NCBI GenBank assembly: GCA_000231825.2
Contig: JH720365.1
Span: 1-64,000 of the forward strand
Length of the DNA stretch: 64,000 nt
Origin: Tetrahymena elliotti 4EA
Taxonomy: Eukaryota > Ciliophora > Oligohymenophorea > Hymenostomatida > Tetrahymenidae
Direction of reading: 5' to 3'
The notes beneath the pieces were generated by a model. It worked only from the letters and a program-made list of their open reading frames with translations, had not been told where the DNA came from and ran no database searches. A program made the position numbers and the translations under genes. The stretch's first letter is position 1. The number at the start of each line of letters is the position of its first letter. Shown here in pieces: positions 24,600 through 42,000 of this stretch.

Positions 24600-26340
24600 G
24601 TTCAATTTAAATATTTTAAAAAAGAATCATCTTCATTATTTGCTCATCTAAAAACATTGAGTATTTTTCCTATAATATATCCTTAAGATAAAGCTAATAA
24701 ATATCTTAGTTTTTTAAACTTTAAATAATTTGCTTAAAAAACGAAAATAATAAATAGGTGGGGCCATCAATTCAAAAATCTCATTTAAAAAATCTAGATT
24801 AAATTTTAAAAAATCTTAAACTTGATATTATCAGCTGAAATTAAAAAAATAAGTTTTAACCTTTTAAATCCATTTTAGTAAAACTGGATTGATTTTTGTG
24901 AAGCATTTAGTATAATAATTCTATACTTAATAGAATTAATTTTTAATTCTTTTAGAATAAATTAGTAAGATAATATCTTATGTAATATTATTTAGTTTCA
25001 TATTGTAAAACTGTGTAATTATGATAATAATGAATGATTATTTCAAAGAGTAGAATTGAATCCTATATAAGTAAAATTTAATGTGTGAAAAATAAATACT
25101 GTGTTATGTGATTAACTAGTAAAGATCTATAAGGCTTTCTACGAATTAAAATTTAAAAACAGTATTTGAGATTGAAAAATTAAAAAGAAAGTTAAGCCAT
25201 ATCTTAGAAAAAAAGAAAGTTGCTGTATTATCTAAGGTGATAGATATTTTCAAAGTATATTCTAATTATTCGCTCACAATTTCATTAATTTCAGAATAGA
25301 AAAAAATCCAGAATAATTAATTTTTATCAAATCCAATTAAAAAGTGGTTCTAAAGGCTATCAATTTTAGTACTGATATGGCTATAATTTCTAGTGGATAA
25401 GTAGTATTCAAATAAAATTAAAATTACACTAAATTTTCCTGTAAATATGCAGATGACCTTTCTAAAATTGTATTTTTTTGAATTTGATTACAACCAAGCT
25501 TAATAGATTGTGGCTAAAAGATAAATAAATTTATTGTTAAAATAATTAAAAAAATAATAATTATTTAAAAATAAAACTTTATTTAACAAATAAAATTGCA
25601 CCAACTAGAATAAATTATAAAATTTAATACTAAATTCAATAAACCAAATCCAATTTATTCATTATTTTGCAATATTTGTTTTTCTTCTATCAATTTAAAT
25701 TTAATATTTATTTATTTCAATCATTTACTTTTAACGATATTACTATCTAAAAATAGTTAACGATTCTTTTTTTTTGAACAAGCACAAACAATTTTTGATT
25801 TTATGGGATAAAATTTATTTCACTTTTTTCTCTATTAGACATCATCATAAATATCTTAAATTTATTTCTGCCTAAAAATATATTTTCTAACTGAAAATAA
25901 AAATTAAGAACAAACATATACATTTATGTAATCTTTTACTTAAACAAATTTACTATCATTTTAAATTTAATTAGTTATTTCTTTTCGGATAAGTTGACAA
26001 AATATCTTCAATAATTTTCATAAAATTGTTTTATTTGATTGATATCACTTTTAATAAAAAAATTAGACTACTTTATTGATGACTGATTTCATTAGAAATT
26101 TATTGTATTATTAGATATAAAACTAGTTGTTATTAGTCAAAATAATAGGGATATTTTATATTAAATATTAATATTCTCAAATATGACAAATTAAAAATAA
26201 AAGTTTTAATTTTTTGAGATGTTTTTATGATTGAGATTTGGTTTAAGAATTTGAAAGAAATATTATATTTATTGAATTAATAATATATGAAAAATAACAC
26301 ATTTTAATTTAAAATTAAATTGATTTATATTTGCACAATT
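24600..26340. other. intergenic, no gene seen
   Basis: 1.7 kb of AT-rich sequence between the tRNA-Sec promoter and the 3' end of the TRIM-like gene. No supported gene on either strand. Confidence 0.55.
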
Positions 26341-29300
26341 TCATTTATTTTATATAAATTAATTTTGGTTAAAAACTGGCTTCTTTTATGAGCTTTTAGA
26401 CCTTTTATTGTATTTTTCTTCTAGTAAAGCATAGTAAGATACATTTTAAATATTTTTAACTAAATCATTCATTCTGCGGTCTTGTGGTGGAGTTTAACAC
26501 TTTTATATTTCTTTGAAACACTCTTATTGTTATTTTTTGTTGGAAAATTTAGTGCTGCGACTTACTATTAATTTAGCATAAGAGGAAGAATGAGGGTTAT
26601 TTCCTAACTGCTATTATTACATTATAGATTATGACTAGCCTTAAATTTACTGCAATTGCTAATTTTGTTATTACTGTAAAACATGCTAATTTTAATTTGA
26701 GTTGTGATGAGAAATTTATCTAGGAGTTTATTTCTTGCAATGCTCAAATTGCACATCTAAAAAATCACGATGATATTGAATGTTGCTATTTGCAAGGTCT
26801 TTTGCTACAATCATTTGTTGTACTGTTTTTTGGTTGTGTTTATATGGAGAAGGAGTTTAATTTCTGGATTTTGGATTTTTAACTTATAAGTTTTGATTTT
26901 ATTCTGGAAATGGATTGCAATTTACAAAGTTACTATTGCCTGACTGCTAAACTCCTTAGTTTTATAATAAATTCAATTAGGAGTTATTTTGCAAAATTTA
27001 TTAATTGCTATTTCCCTCAAACGATGTTGTTGAAGATTTCTAATTTGAAGGCTAGTTTTTTTGAACAGGAGTTTGCTAAGGTTAATGTAAATTTTGCTAG
27101 TAAAAATTAGCTTAATTCATTTATGCTGGAGTTAGAAGCTAAATTTAAGATTTAGATGCAGAGTTCGCCAAAGATCCTTGTTAAATAGCTTAATAGTTGC
27201 TATTAAGATGACCTTTCTTGTTACTGTCAAAGTTAGCTTTAGAATTGCTATGAGAGATAACTGCATTCTATTACTTTTAAGTAGAATAAGAATGAGATGC
27301 TAATTGAGCTATATGACTATTTTAAGAAGTATTTGGATCTCTTATATTTAGATCGTTAACAATTTTTCCAAAAGATTATATTTCTTAAATGATAGTGCTT
27401 CTGTTATTTTTGAAATCACAAATATAAATATCATTTTTGTTAATCTATTTAAATGAGAAATCAATATTTTTCAAGGTATTTCTTATCATAGAATAAATAG
27501 AAAAGACATAAACAGTTAAGTTTTAATTTGTATTTTTATCACAATCTTTGTATTCTTTGATACAGCTTTTTAGATAATGCAAATCATTTAGCATTTAATC
27601 ATATTCTTTCAATCTCTCTTCAAAGATAGTTTGAATTTGCATTTGAATTTTCTTTTCTTACTCAACTAATATTTTTTAGATCTCAGTAAATTCTCTACTC
27701 ACACTCTCACATAAGTACGAGTACCCTTCTTTCAAGATGTTTTTATTTGAGTTACATATTTTTAGGGAGTTCTCAATCAGTTAAAGCTTTTCTTTGGCTT
27801 CAAGTTTGAATTGTTGATTTTCTTTTTTTATTAAATCCATGCTTCTTTTGAGAGGTGCTACCCTGTGTCTTTTATGTTTATCATTTAAATATAAGCAGTT
27901 AACACAAAGTAAAGATTTATCATCTTAGCAATAGAGCTAAACATAGTCATTATGCTCTTTGCAAACAAGTGGTTTATCAGGATTAATGCTTCCTGCTCCA
28001 GCTGTAACTATAACTTGAGGACCTACTTGTATCTGATTAATTTATCCTTAACTATCATTATTATTTACAGAATAATAATCACCTTCTTGATAAAATTTGT
28101 TGTTATCTATATTTTATTAATCCTATGAGTAATACTAATCCTTTTGTTCTTCAAAGTTTTCTAAATTATTTTCAATACCTTTCCTTTAATTTTTATCAGC
28201 TGCTTTTGTCGGATCGATTTGCAAAAATAAATTTTATTGATTTAAATTATTTTAATATTCTTAAAGCTGCTAATTATACAAGAAATCTATTTGCTAATTA
28301 TTCTCAGGTGAAAATTGTAATTTCTGAATAATATTTGGCTAGTATTTATTTTGATCAACATTGCTTTCTATTTCTAAATATTCTTATTGTTACTTATTTT
28401 AATTATTTGGAAATCTACCATTATTGTTGTTATTTGATTAAAATATTTAGAAATCTGATGAACTTTATTAAGTGTTATCTTATTCTCTCTTTAAAAAATT
28501 GTTTTTATCAGGAAGCTATTTAAATCTATTTGCATTATTCCTTGCATGCTATGGATAGTAGTGAGGATTTATTATTATTCCAGCTTGTGGATTATTGCCT
28601 GAAACACGAATTTGTATAGAACTTGTTTAATTTTAATTTGTTTTGCTTTCATTTTAAGGATTATTATGGATAGATTTCTTCTTCAAATAGTTATCTCCTG
28701 CTGCTATCATATTCTGTTTTGTATTTCCACTATTAAACCCTTATCTTAAATTATCTTGTAAATGTATCAAACTATCATCCTCATAGTAGAGTACTTATTG
28801 TTACTTAGCTAAAGGCTAATTAAAAATATCTTTATTAAATTATTCATTATTTTATTTGCCATTTTCATCAAACTAATTCTCAAAGAATTAGCTTTATGAC
28901 TCATGCTATCCAAGCTAATCCTGATTTTCAACAATATTTGATTATGTAAATTCCTATAAATCATTCAATTACATAGCCTAGTCATCCTATTAATATTATT
29001 GTTTTAGATTTTACTAGACTTAATTAAAATTTTAATAATCGATTCCTTATTGTAAGTTAGAATCTATTGTTGGCTGAATTTAAGTATCCCCTTAATTTTG
29101 TTAAAGCTAATAGTTGAATGTGTTCATTTACAAGTCATCCTCTTCAGGTAAATTTTAAAACTAAAAGTCTTCATCAGCTACTTCATTTTATAACAATTAT
29201 GGTTACTAATCCTAGTCTAAATCTTAAAGTTCCTAATTTATATAATATCCCTACTCCTTTATTTTATTCAAATTAGAATTAAATTCATTATTGCCACCAT

Positions 29301-29712
29301 TATTGCTAAACATTTATTAATTATTAGGTGCATTAACAACATAGTTTTCTTTTAAGTCTACATTACTTTTTACTATTTCTTAATGTAATTGATAAATATT
29401 TGGTGTCTGAGTAATGGTCTTACACTGTGGACACACTATAGTATTTAATTCTCTAATTTAATTTAAAAAATGAACATTATTATTGATTTATTTTCTATTT
29501 CTTTTTTGTAATATAATCAATTAAATTTTAAAATATAATCATTTATGTGTTTAATATTACTCAACTCTTTCCTTTTTGTTTAATTTTTCTGCACACTTAA
29601 AGCAAATTTGATGCTAACAATGCAGTGTTAAAGGATATGAAATCCTACTTTTACAATTTGAGCAAAAAGCTTTTACACTACTGCTATTTTGATTACTGTT
29701 TAAGTTCATCAT
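26341..29712 (-). CDS. RING/B-box/coiled-coil (TRIM-like) E3 ligase
   Basis: Exons 29561-29712 and 26341-29452 join over a 108-nt intron in phase to 1087 residues. A C3HC4 RING begins at C17-x2-C20, C32-x-H34-x2-C37-x2-C40 and is completed across the intron by CPQC (58-61). A Gln/Asn-rich linker of about 480 residues leads to a type-2 B-box at roughly 548-580 (CKEHNDYVQLYC..LLCVNC..DKHKRH), followed by about 110 residues of coiled coil. The C-terminal 400 residues are Ser/Asn/Gln-rich. RING-B-box-coiled-coil is the TRIM order; the RING recruits E2 and the B-box/coil self-associates. Substrate and location are unknown. A second in-frame ATG follows the first. A 253-codon frame lies antisense at 26631-27392 and is a shadow. 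Confidence 0.9.
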
Positions 29713-31443
29713 TTCAAGTTAATAATTGCGAATCTTAATAAACACTTACTAATACTTTTTCTTAAAGAAACTAACAATTAATAAATTAAAATTTTTATAG
29801 CAAAAGATTTACGTTAATATTTTCGTAATCCTTAATCTTTACTTAATCAACCTAAATTTGTTTTGAATTTATAAAATTTTATTAATATTTTGGGAGCTAT
29901 TTGATATTTTTTGAATGATTAGAACATTATTAGAGCTGAGAAATTAATTTCCGTGTTTAAATCAATGGTTAATGATATTTCATTTAATTTTAAAATATAG
30001 GATATTCAGTTAAATAAACAACCATACTACTCTACTTTTCTTTTTTCTAAAAAAGTGTTTATTTTCAAAGGCTTAAAACTATTTTTGTTTCTCTTAATAA
30101 ATTATTTTTATTATAAATTTAAAAAATGATCTCTTATATTTTAATAACTTCTCTTTTAATATAAATAAAAAACTAATATTAATTACATTAATCATAATAC
30201 TATTTATTGTTATTATGAATAAACTATTTAGATTTATTAGAGTAAATAAATAATAGCTTATTTAATATTTTTTATTTGATGTTTTTCTATTTTAATATTA
30301 AATATATAAAGAAGAGTGGTAAATTATGTAAATATTCTCCCTTTTGAAAAAATGATGAACAAGAAATTATTAAATTTTACTTATTTTCATCATAATTTAA
30401 ATATACATTAACAAATTTTAAAAACCAAAAGGGTTTAAATTTTAACTTTTACTAGCATAATACATTTAGAGAAAAAAATGGTATTTGATTTATAATTAAA
30501 TAAATTGTAATAAGGTGTTTTTGATGGTTAATTATGTAAATGATAAATATAAACAGATAGTTATGTATATAAATTTACAAATATATCTATTTTTAAAGTA
30601 ATTTCAACTTTTCATATAATTATAATTAATTAATTTTTTTTAAAATAATTCATTTTATATTTGCAAGCTAACTTTTTCTTGTTATTAATTATCAATCAAT
30701 CAATATTTAAATTAACTATTGGTTTTAATTTTCTATTTAATGATTTTCTGATTATATTCACCAAATTTTACCAAATTTGATTTTACTTTTTAGTATTAAT
30801 TAATAAGAAAAAAAATTTATTTATGGTTTTTATTTTAGATATTTCTCAATGTTTTTAGATAAGATTCAATAATAAACTAAATTTTTGATTTCGTAATTAA
30901 TTAATTTTGGTTATTATTGGTTGAACTTCTAAAAAGAACAACTTCAAGGTATTAACCTATCTATTTAGATTTCTTAGAGTTAATTAGTTTAATTTGTATT
31001 TGCGTGGCTAAGAATACTCATATAAAGCATTATTTATAGTGCTTTGAATTAAAAAATTTAATAAAAGAAAGTTTCTTGTATATAGTAAGAGGCTAATTTC
31101 TGAGCTAAAATATTTTTTTCAATATTGATCATCAGATAGTAGATAAAAAATAATATATCGCCAAATAATTGAATAATACAAAGTAGTAAAGTTTAAATTT
31201 GATATTGCGTATTGTTTTTATATCCTTAGTTATAGTTTATATCTTTATATAATTTCAATATTTTTTTATTCATTTAATTAGTTTGACTGTTTGTTTGATA
31301 TTAGTTATTTAGTAAAAGCATGTTTATTTTCTTTTTTCTTATTCAGTATTTACAAAGTTAAATAAAATAGATTATTTAGATTCATTAATTTATTAAGAGA
31401 AACTATTCCCAAAGATTTATAAGTTGTAAGCACTTCAATCAAA
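29713..31443. other. intergenic, no gene seen
   Basis: 1.7 kb of T-rich, AT-extreme sequence upstream of the TRIM-like gene. No coding signal or RNA gene supported. Confidence 0.55.
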
Positions 31444-32076
31444 TCAGCTATGATATTAATTTGATAAGGGAGAAGAACATTATTCTAATTCCATTAAAGC
31501 TATCTCAATTTCTTGTAAAACTAGTTCAGGGTCTAAAACTTTAAAGCACTCGCTATTTTATTATAGGATGATTCCTGTTAATTATTGAGATTCAATGGCT
31601 TCTGTAAGCATTTCTAAGTCCTTACCATGAGGATTTATTGAATCTTTTCTTAATCTAGTTATATCTTCCTTTTGGGACTCTAGTTTGGGTACAGGAGTTG
31701 ATGCTTGCTCAGAAAAATAAAAAGGTTCAATAGTGTTACCAAAAGGACAAAATTCATAATACTAATCCATATCAAGACTAATTTTTGGTTTTTATACACT
31801 TAGGCTTTTGCTTTTTGCGCTTGCGCTAGTCGAATAGGAAATATAATCACTTTTTTATGGAGTTGATAAATCGCAATTGTTACAGTTATATTTAAGAGTA
31901 TCTCTATTAGGAGTAAGGATAAGGTAGCTCTATAGATTCATTCCTTCTTTTTGGGGTAAAGGAGAGCATAGTTTTAAATGGGCTTACTGCTCTGAAAATT
32001 TATGCTTTTAACTCTTTCTTTCAGGAGTTCGTGCTTAAAAAATACTATCAAATGTATCGGATTTTGTTCTACTCAT
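31444..32076 (-). CDS. hypothetical protein, 210 residues
   Basis: Single-exon minus-strand frame from ATG 32076 to TGA 31444, preceded in frame by a TGA, so the start is well fixed. No known domain. Features seen: Ser/Thr/Pro-rich N-terminus (RTKSDTFDSIFQARTPERK), one Cys pair (YNCNNCDLST), a Ser/Lys repeat-like patch, and an acidic amphipathic C-terminal helix (LDPELVLQEIEIALMELE). Codon use and balanced composition support a real gene. It could be a small regulatory or adaptor protein; nothing in the sequence says which. Confidence 0.7.
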
Positions 32077-34103
32077 TAATGAGAATCAAAATATAGTTTG
32101 AAGATTTTTAGATTCAGAGATGATCTTATGGAGATATGTATTTGTTAAAAAGATTGTTGGTTTGTCTCTAAAATGTTATTTTTTTCAGAATTTGGATACA
32201 AGTTAAGATATATATAAATAAATGATGATAGATTGATTTTAAAGTGCTGGAAGGATAATCCCAATAAATCAATACAATTATTCCTAGTTAAATTAAGTGT
32301 TATTTAAAAGCAGCAATAAATTTATTTGTTTATATACTAAAGACAACAAAATGCTTTTTATAATCTTCAAAAGAGTACTTAACTATCTGGCTGACTAAAT
32401 GTAAACTTAAATCCCCTTAAAGTAAGTAACGCTATCAAAATCTTAAATTGCAGCTTGAAATTGATCAATTATGGGTAAATTAGTCTTTATTTATGTAGGT
32501 TTACTACTTTTTCAATCTAATATGTTACTAAGGAATATCAAAACTGAGAAGAAGACAGAGCTTTTCTTATTTGTTAATGTCTCTACTTATTAACAATAGT
32601 ACCTCTCTTTAGGTAAATATAAAAGTACACTCCCTTGCGAAAGTCCTTTTGAAAGTAAAATTAATGCTAGATTAGTTGTGATTTCAATTTATGGTTGTTT
32701 GGATTGATTATTGCAATAAGCTTAAATACAATTTTTACTATTTATCTTTTTTGATAGATAAGGTTATCTTCAATCAATATTTATATTAATTTATATATTT
32801 TTAATAACAAATATGAGGATCAAGATAATTTATTTTTATTAATTTCGCCTTCTTAAAAACTCATCCTTTCAATCAATATAATTATATATTGAAATCAATT
32901 TCACAATATTGTTTTGAATAAATAGGATTTTTTTATTATAATATATTACTAATGATGCAAATTATTGATATCATTATTGGAATTATGATTTTTTACTTTT
33001 GGATTTATAATTAATTATCAAAATAGTTATAATTATTTGCTTGATAAAAAATTTATTTGTATGCTTTATCCATTTTATTTAAAATTAGTTAATAAGTCAA
33101 AGTTAGCTATCTTTTTTAACCCAACAAACATATCTTATTTTACTACTTTAAATAATTTTTTTGTTTATGTGTTATTTATATTTTACTTGTTTTTAAAAAA
33201 AATTGATGTGTTCTTAAAAATTAAAATGAGCTATTTTCTTATCACACTTAAATTATTATTATAAAATTCTATTTCAAAAAATAAATTAATTTATTTTTCA
33301 ATTTAGGAAAATAAATAAAAAACTTTCACTATTTTATATGAATTTTTGAATTTTAGTTTAGCTTAAGAGACAAAAAAAAATAATTTCTTTGAAAAACAAA
33401 AAAAAATTTCTAAAAATATTTATTTCTTAAACTTGAAAAATGTTTAAAATTTATTTTAATTATAAATATCTATTTTAAGCCTCATAAATGATGTTTACAG
33501 AAACAAAAATTCAAAATTTTAATTTTAGGGAGAGATAGATTTTTTTTTAATTTTTAACCAATAAAATACTTATTTCATGATTATGATTAATTCTTTGAAA
33601 TAACTAGAACTTCTCTTAAAATTATTTTTTTAAATTTAGCTGAAATTTTATATTCCAGATAAAATTGATTGTTGATCAATCTATACTTATTTTAATAAAA
33701 AGAGAAATTCAAGAAAAATAGTAAGATATAAATAATTTAAAATGAAAAAATAAAAGGAAATTGATCGAAGAAGATAGAGTTTTAAAGAAGAAAATAATTT
33801 TGTTGATATAGTATATGTACAAACTATAAAAATTTAATTATATTGATTGCATTACTCAAAAGTAGATAGAAAAAGAAAGATTGGACATTTTTAGTTAATA
33901 TACAGATGAATTAATATTAATTTGAATGAAATACTTAATTATTTGAGTAATAAGAAGGATTTTTGTTGTTAATTAATTATTTATTTATTTATTGATATTT
34001 TTTATATTATTATGATTAATTTTATATTCTTTAGCAATTATTCTCTCTATATTTATCAATTAATTAATAGTTTTAGGGAAAAATTTATAAAGATTTTCAT
34101 TTC
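32077..34103. other. intergenic between two minus-strand genes
   Basis: About 2 kb. A 75-codon plus-strand frame at 33037-33264 is a hydrophobic low-complexity run and is not called. Nothing else is supported. Confidence 0.5.
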
Positions 34104-38014
<3,911 letters not shown>

Positions 38015-40794
38015 CTATATCTACTGTAATACTTAATAATGCCAAACTTTAATCCAATATTATTAGATCTTTCAATATTTATTTTATTCCTTCTAACAAC
38101 TTTCCCTTTTTTAATGACTTTTTAGTTATTATTAAATAATCTTTTTTTTTTGTTTCTTTTTTATTCAAACTATAATTTAATTATACTCTTTTTTTCATTT
38201 ACTTTTTTTCATAAGTTGTTATAAACCTTAATTATTCACCTTTTTATATAAATCTTTAATTAACACCATTTTTATATTCATCTTTACTTTCATCAAAAAA
38301 AAGATGTTACCATTGGTTGTATTTAATTGTTTCTTTTTCAATTGATTTTTTATAAACCACTGAAATTTTCTTTTTGATTGTTAAAAACTATTATTCTGGG
38401 TTTTATTTTTTTCGAATGTCACTGTTCATTCCTTTCTCATTGATTCCGATTGTCTCCATGCACAATCTATTTTTTATTATCAACTAAATAGGAAATTTAA
38501 TCAAAATTTGCTTTATTTATTATCTATTTAAGTTGTTTACTGAGATATAAAACTAAAATTCCTTAAATTTAGATTTTTATCGTTTAAAGTTGAAAAATCA
38601 TTTATCACCTCTAAAAGATAACAACAACATTAAACTTTAATAAATATTTATATATTCCTTCTCAAGATACAGCTTGCTATTCATCAAAAAAATCAATTTT
38701 GGTTAAATTAAAAAAAAAATCTTATTAAATTAAATAAATTTTAAATTCATAATGAATCCCTGAATTGAATGAAATATCTGTACAAAAAAAAATTCCAAAA
38801 AGAATTTTAAAATAATTAATCAAGAGAATTGATATTTAGCCAATTAAAATATTTCTATTTTATTTTTAATTCACCACAAATTTAAACTAAAATAACAAAT
38901 ATATTTTAATAAAAGTGGTGTTAATTGAGCTGTATTTTATTATCTTAACTGAATATTTATCTTTTAAGCAAAACTAATTAAAATAATAAAAAATTGAGAT
39001 AATAAGCTTTTCTAACTACAACCAACTATTCTTATATTAATTAAAATCTGAGATAAATTATTATCACTAAATATTAATATAAAAAATTTTATTTTTATGT
39101 ATTATTTCTTAGTTAGATAAAACAAAATCCTAATTTTAATTTGAAAGAATTTCTTTTGAAAAATTTTCATTTTCATACAATTTTTTAGATTGAAAAATGA
39201 TTTAAAAATATGCTTAAGAAAAGAGAGAGAAAACTTTTTTTAGCTCAGATTGAATGAAATAAAAAATGTTTAAAATTGAGTATGAGTTGAGTTAACTGTC
39301 TAAATTTGAAATTTATTTGACATTTTTTGAAAATTTACAAAATCTTGAATTAATTAAAATTCAGACATTTACACATAATATAAAAATAATATTTATTTTC
39401 AGAATGGCATATTTACAATAAAGTAAGCAAGGATATTTTGAATTTTTATGCAAAATAAGTATTGTAAGAAATATATGATATTTCTGAAATAAGTTAGTTA
39501 TCTTCTTGTAAGTTTTTATTTATTCCTCTATTTAATTAAACAATTAAAAATATATACCTACCATTTGGGCACATTTGATACCTTTGTTGATTAAAAAGAA
39601 TATCAGAAAAATTATATTTAGCACTAAAAATTTAATAAGAACTATTGTTTGACATCCAATAAATAGTATAATTATAATATTCATTAAATAAATTTTTATT
39701 AACCTATTAACATCCTTTATCAATAATCTTTGCTCTATTTTCATGATTAGATTAATAATAATGATCATATTCTAATTTTGATTAATATAAATATAAAATT
39801 ATTTTATTAAATCCTTCTCAAAAATGCTCTCATCAATTTTTTAAAAAATGCCCAGATTCCAGATCAGAATATTTAAAAGATTTCCAAATATCAAATATTC
39901 CTCATTAAAAGCATTTATTTTGTCAAACGTTACATGTGTCTTCTCTCAATCCCAAAAAATATGATTTTAATTAATTTTAGAGTTTATCTTCATAAGATAT
40001 ATTTGTAATTTAATTATTTTTTCAAAATTCTTTTCATAATGATTATCTAGATATATATTAAGTTTTGATAATATTTAAACTCTTTTTCTAAATTTAATTA
40101 GAAGAAGATTCCTACCAAATATTTATAGTATCTATGACAATTTTGAATTATAATTTGCTAGTTTTTAATCTTGTAATCGTGCAATCAATATCTTAAATCT
40201 ATATTGTGTTTTTTGATTTTGAGGTTAATTTTTGTTCGTCTAGTAGATGTAATAATTTAGATTAAAAATTCTACATTTAAATAACTAAGTTTGAATAAAG
40301 TTCTTTTATATTTATTATTTGTTGTTGTTTACTTTTTTAAATAAGAATAATTTGAGAAAAATCTTATTTGTATTTTAAAATTTTTGAATTTTTGTTAAAA
40401 TTAATTCATTTTTATTTTGAATTTAGATCGTCCCGTCCCATTTTTAAAACATTTTCACAAATAAAAATAAAATGAAAAAAAATATTAATATTTGATGTTG
40501 AATCAATAATAATCATTATAAAATAAGAATATAATTGCTAATGGATTATTCTGTAAAGAATAGATGGAAATCTTCAAAAAATAGAGCAAACAAAATATAG
40601 TTAAATTATTACTCATCAAAGAAAAAGAATTTGATTTAATTGATTTAGAATAAACTTTCTACTATTAAATTTGAAAACTTGAATTAAAAAAAATTCTAAA
40701 ATTTATTTTGTAAGTAAATCATAAAAAAACATAAATTCTATTTAATTGAATAAATATGATTTATTTTAATATATGTAATTTTTGTTTCATTCAC
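38015..40794. other. intergenic, no convincing gene
   Basis: 2.8 kb upstream of the SNF1-type kinase. A plus-strand frame opens at 40541 (MDYSVKNRWKSSKNRANK..) but soon becomes low complexity and is not called; a 74-codon minus frame at 39544-39768 is Ile/Leu-rich noise. Confidence 0.5.
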
Positions 40795-42000
40795 TCATAT
40801 CACTTTTTTAATAATAGAGTAAGATATGTTTTTAACAGCATCTTTTGGAACAAGTAATTATCCAGCCACATAAAGTCCTGTATTTTGAACAGCTTTACTA
40901 GCATCACACTTAAAATAAACATTTCCTTAAGAGTTAGTTGGTAAACAAGTATCTGCAATGGCTTTTGCTGCAGAACCTATTTCCATACCTAATTGAATAC
41001 CTGCAGCAGCTCCAGCAGGTCCTCCTAATATGCCTCCAACAACTCCACCAACAACAGCTCCAATAACAGGTCCTGCCTTTTTGACAACATTAACAACAGT
41101 TTTAATTAATTTTTTCCATCTGAAGCGTAGCATTCTGTTATTTTTAGTGCCTTTAGTTTAATCATCTGAATGATTTAAATCTGTTTAAGTAGGATTTTCT
41201 AAATCTTTTGTTTTTACTGAAAATGAATAGTTTTGATTATTATCATAAACAGTTTCATTTTAGTTCTGAGTATCCACATTTTTAAGGATCTAAATTTCTA
41301 TTTAGAGCTGCTCAGATTACAATTATTCATTCAGCTCATCGATAACTTTATTTTTAATAGCAACTTACCCATCTTATTAAGAAATGGTAAACTATTATAA
41401 ATAACCAGCACCTTCTTCTTATAAAAGTCTAAGAGAATCATCATCTGATTTCTTCATTAAGTCTAACAAAAAGTCTTAATCTATTTAAGTTTAATAAGAA
41501 AAAGTTTTTTCATCATTGCCTGAGTCGTGATTACAATATCTGTAATTTTAATGTAATCCTTCTAGTGTAGCAGAATAGCAAGTTTTTTATACTTCCTTGT
41601 TAACTTCTTAGCCCTAGTCATCTTTAGTTTTAACCACTGATACTTAGTCTGTCTTGATCAAAGTCATCTTTGATTAGGAAGCATCTTTGAAAGTGAGATT
41701 TAAGTCATATTAATGATATTTTATTTCTTAACCTTGAACTTAAGCAGAACCTGACTTGACAATTCTTACTTCAATTTTCGAGTGATCTCTGAAATAGATA
41801 GCACAGAAAACAGCAACAGCAGCAATTACTAGAACAATACCAATAGAAATAGAAGCATACTAAAATTTTTTATTTTTGTAGCATCTCACTTTTGAGCTAT
41901 TTAAGATCTTACTCTTGACTTAATTATCATTTCCTTATGATTATTAAGTATCAAAAGAAGAAGATGATTTACTACTGTTCTGAGTCTTCACAGGGAGCAT
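40795..42000 (-). CDS. single-pass membrane protein with glycine-zipper region
   Basis: Single-exon minus-strand gene, ATG 42000 to TGA 40795, 401 residues. A basic, Ser-rich N-terminus of about 47 residues is followed by one hydrophobic helix (49-70, ISIGIVLVIAAVAVFCAIY), giving a signal-anchor (type II) topology. The middle is a Gln/Asp/Glu-rich region (75-290). Near the C-terminus, residues 310-342 form a glycine zipper (GPVIGAVVGGVVGGILGGPAG and on), followed by a 60-residue tail with two Cys. GxxxG runs pack helices in membranes or assemble channels and are found in unrelated proteins, so function cannot be assigned. I recognise no family. The G-rich block has a higher G+C than its surroundings simply because of the Gly/Ala codons. 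Confidence 0.8.

Noticed and set aside
26631..27392. 253-codon plus-strand frame (MTSLKFTAIANFVITVKHAN..) that looks like a gene
   Set aside because: It lies wholly antisense to the Ser/Asn/Gln-rich C-terminus of the TRIM-like gene, whose minus-strand frame is continuous for over 3 kb and has typical ciliate composition. Antisense of CAA/TAA-rich sequence gives Leu/Phe/Cys-rich frames like this one.
28125..28523. Plus-strand frames starting MSNTNPFVLQ and MASIYFDQHC
   Set aside because: Antisense shadows of the Q/N-rich linker of the TRIM-like gene.
33037..33264. 75-codon hydrophobic plus-strand frame
   Set aside because: Phe/Leu/Ile/Lys low-complexity sequence in T-rich spacer, with no Gln codons, no homologous motif and no supporting context.
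39544..39768. 74-codon minus-strand frame
   Set aside because: Ile/Leu-only composition typical of translated AT spacer.
40541..40790. Plus-strand frame beginning MDYSVKNRWKSSKNRANK
   Set aside because: The first 20 residues look reasonable, but the rest degenerates and the frame runs into the convergent membrane-protein gene; not enough evidence.
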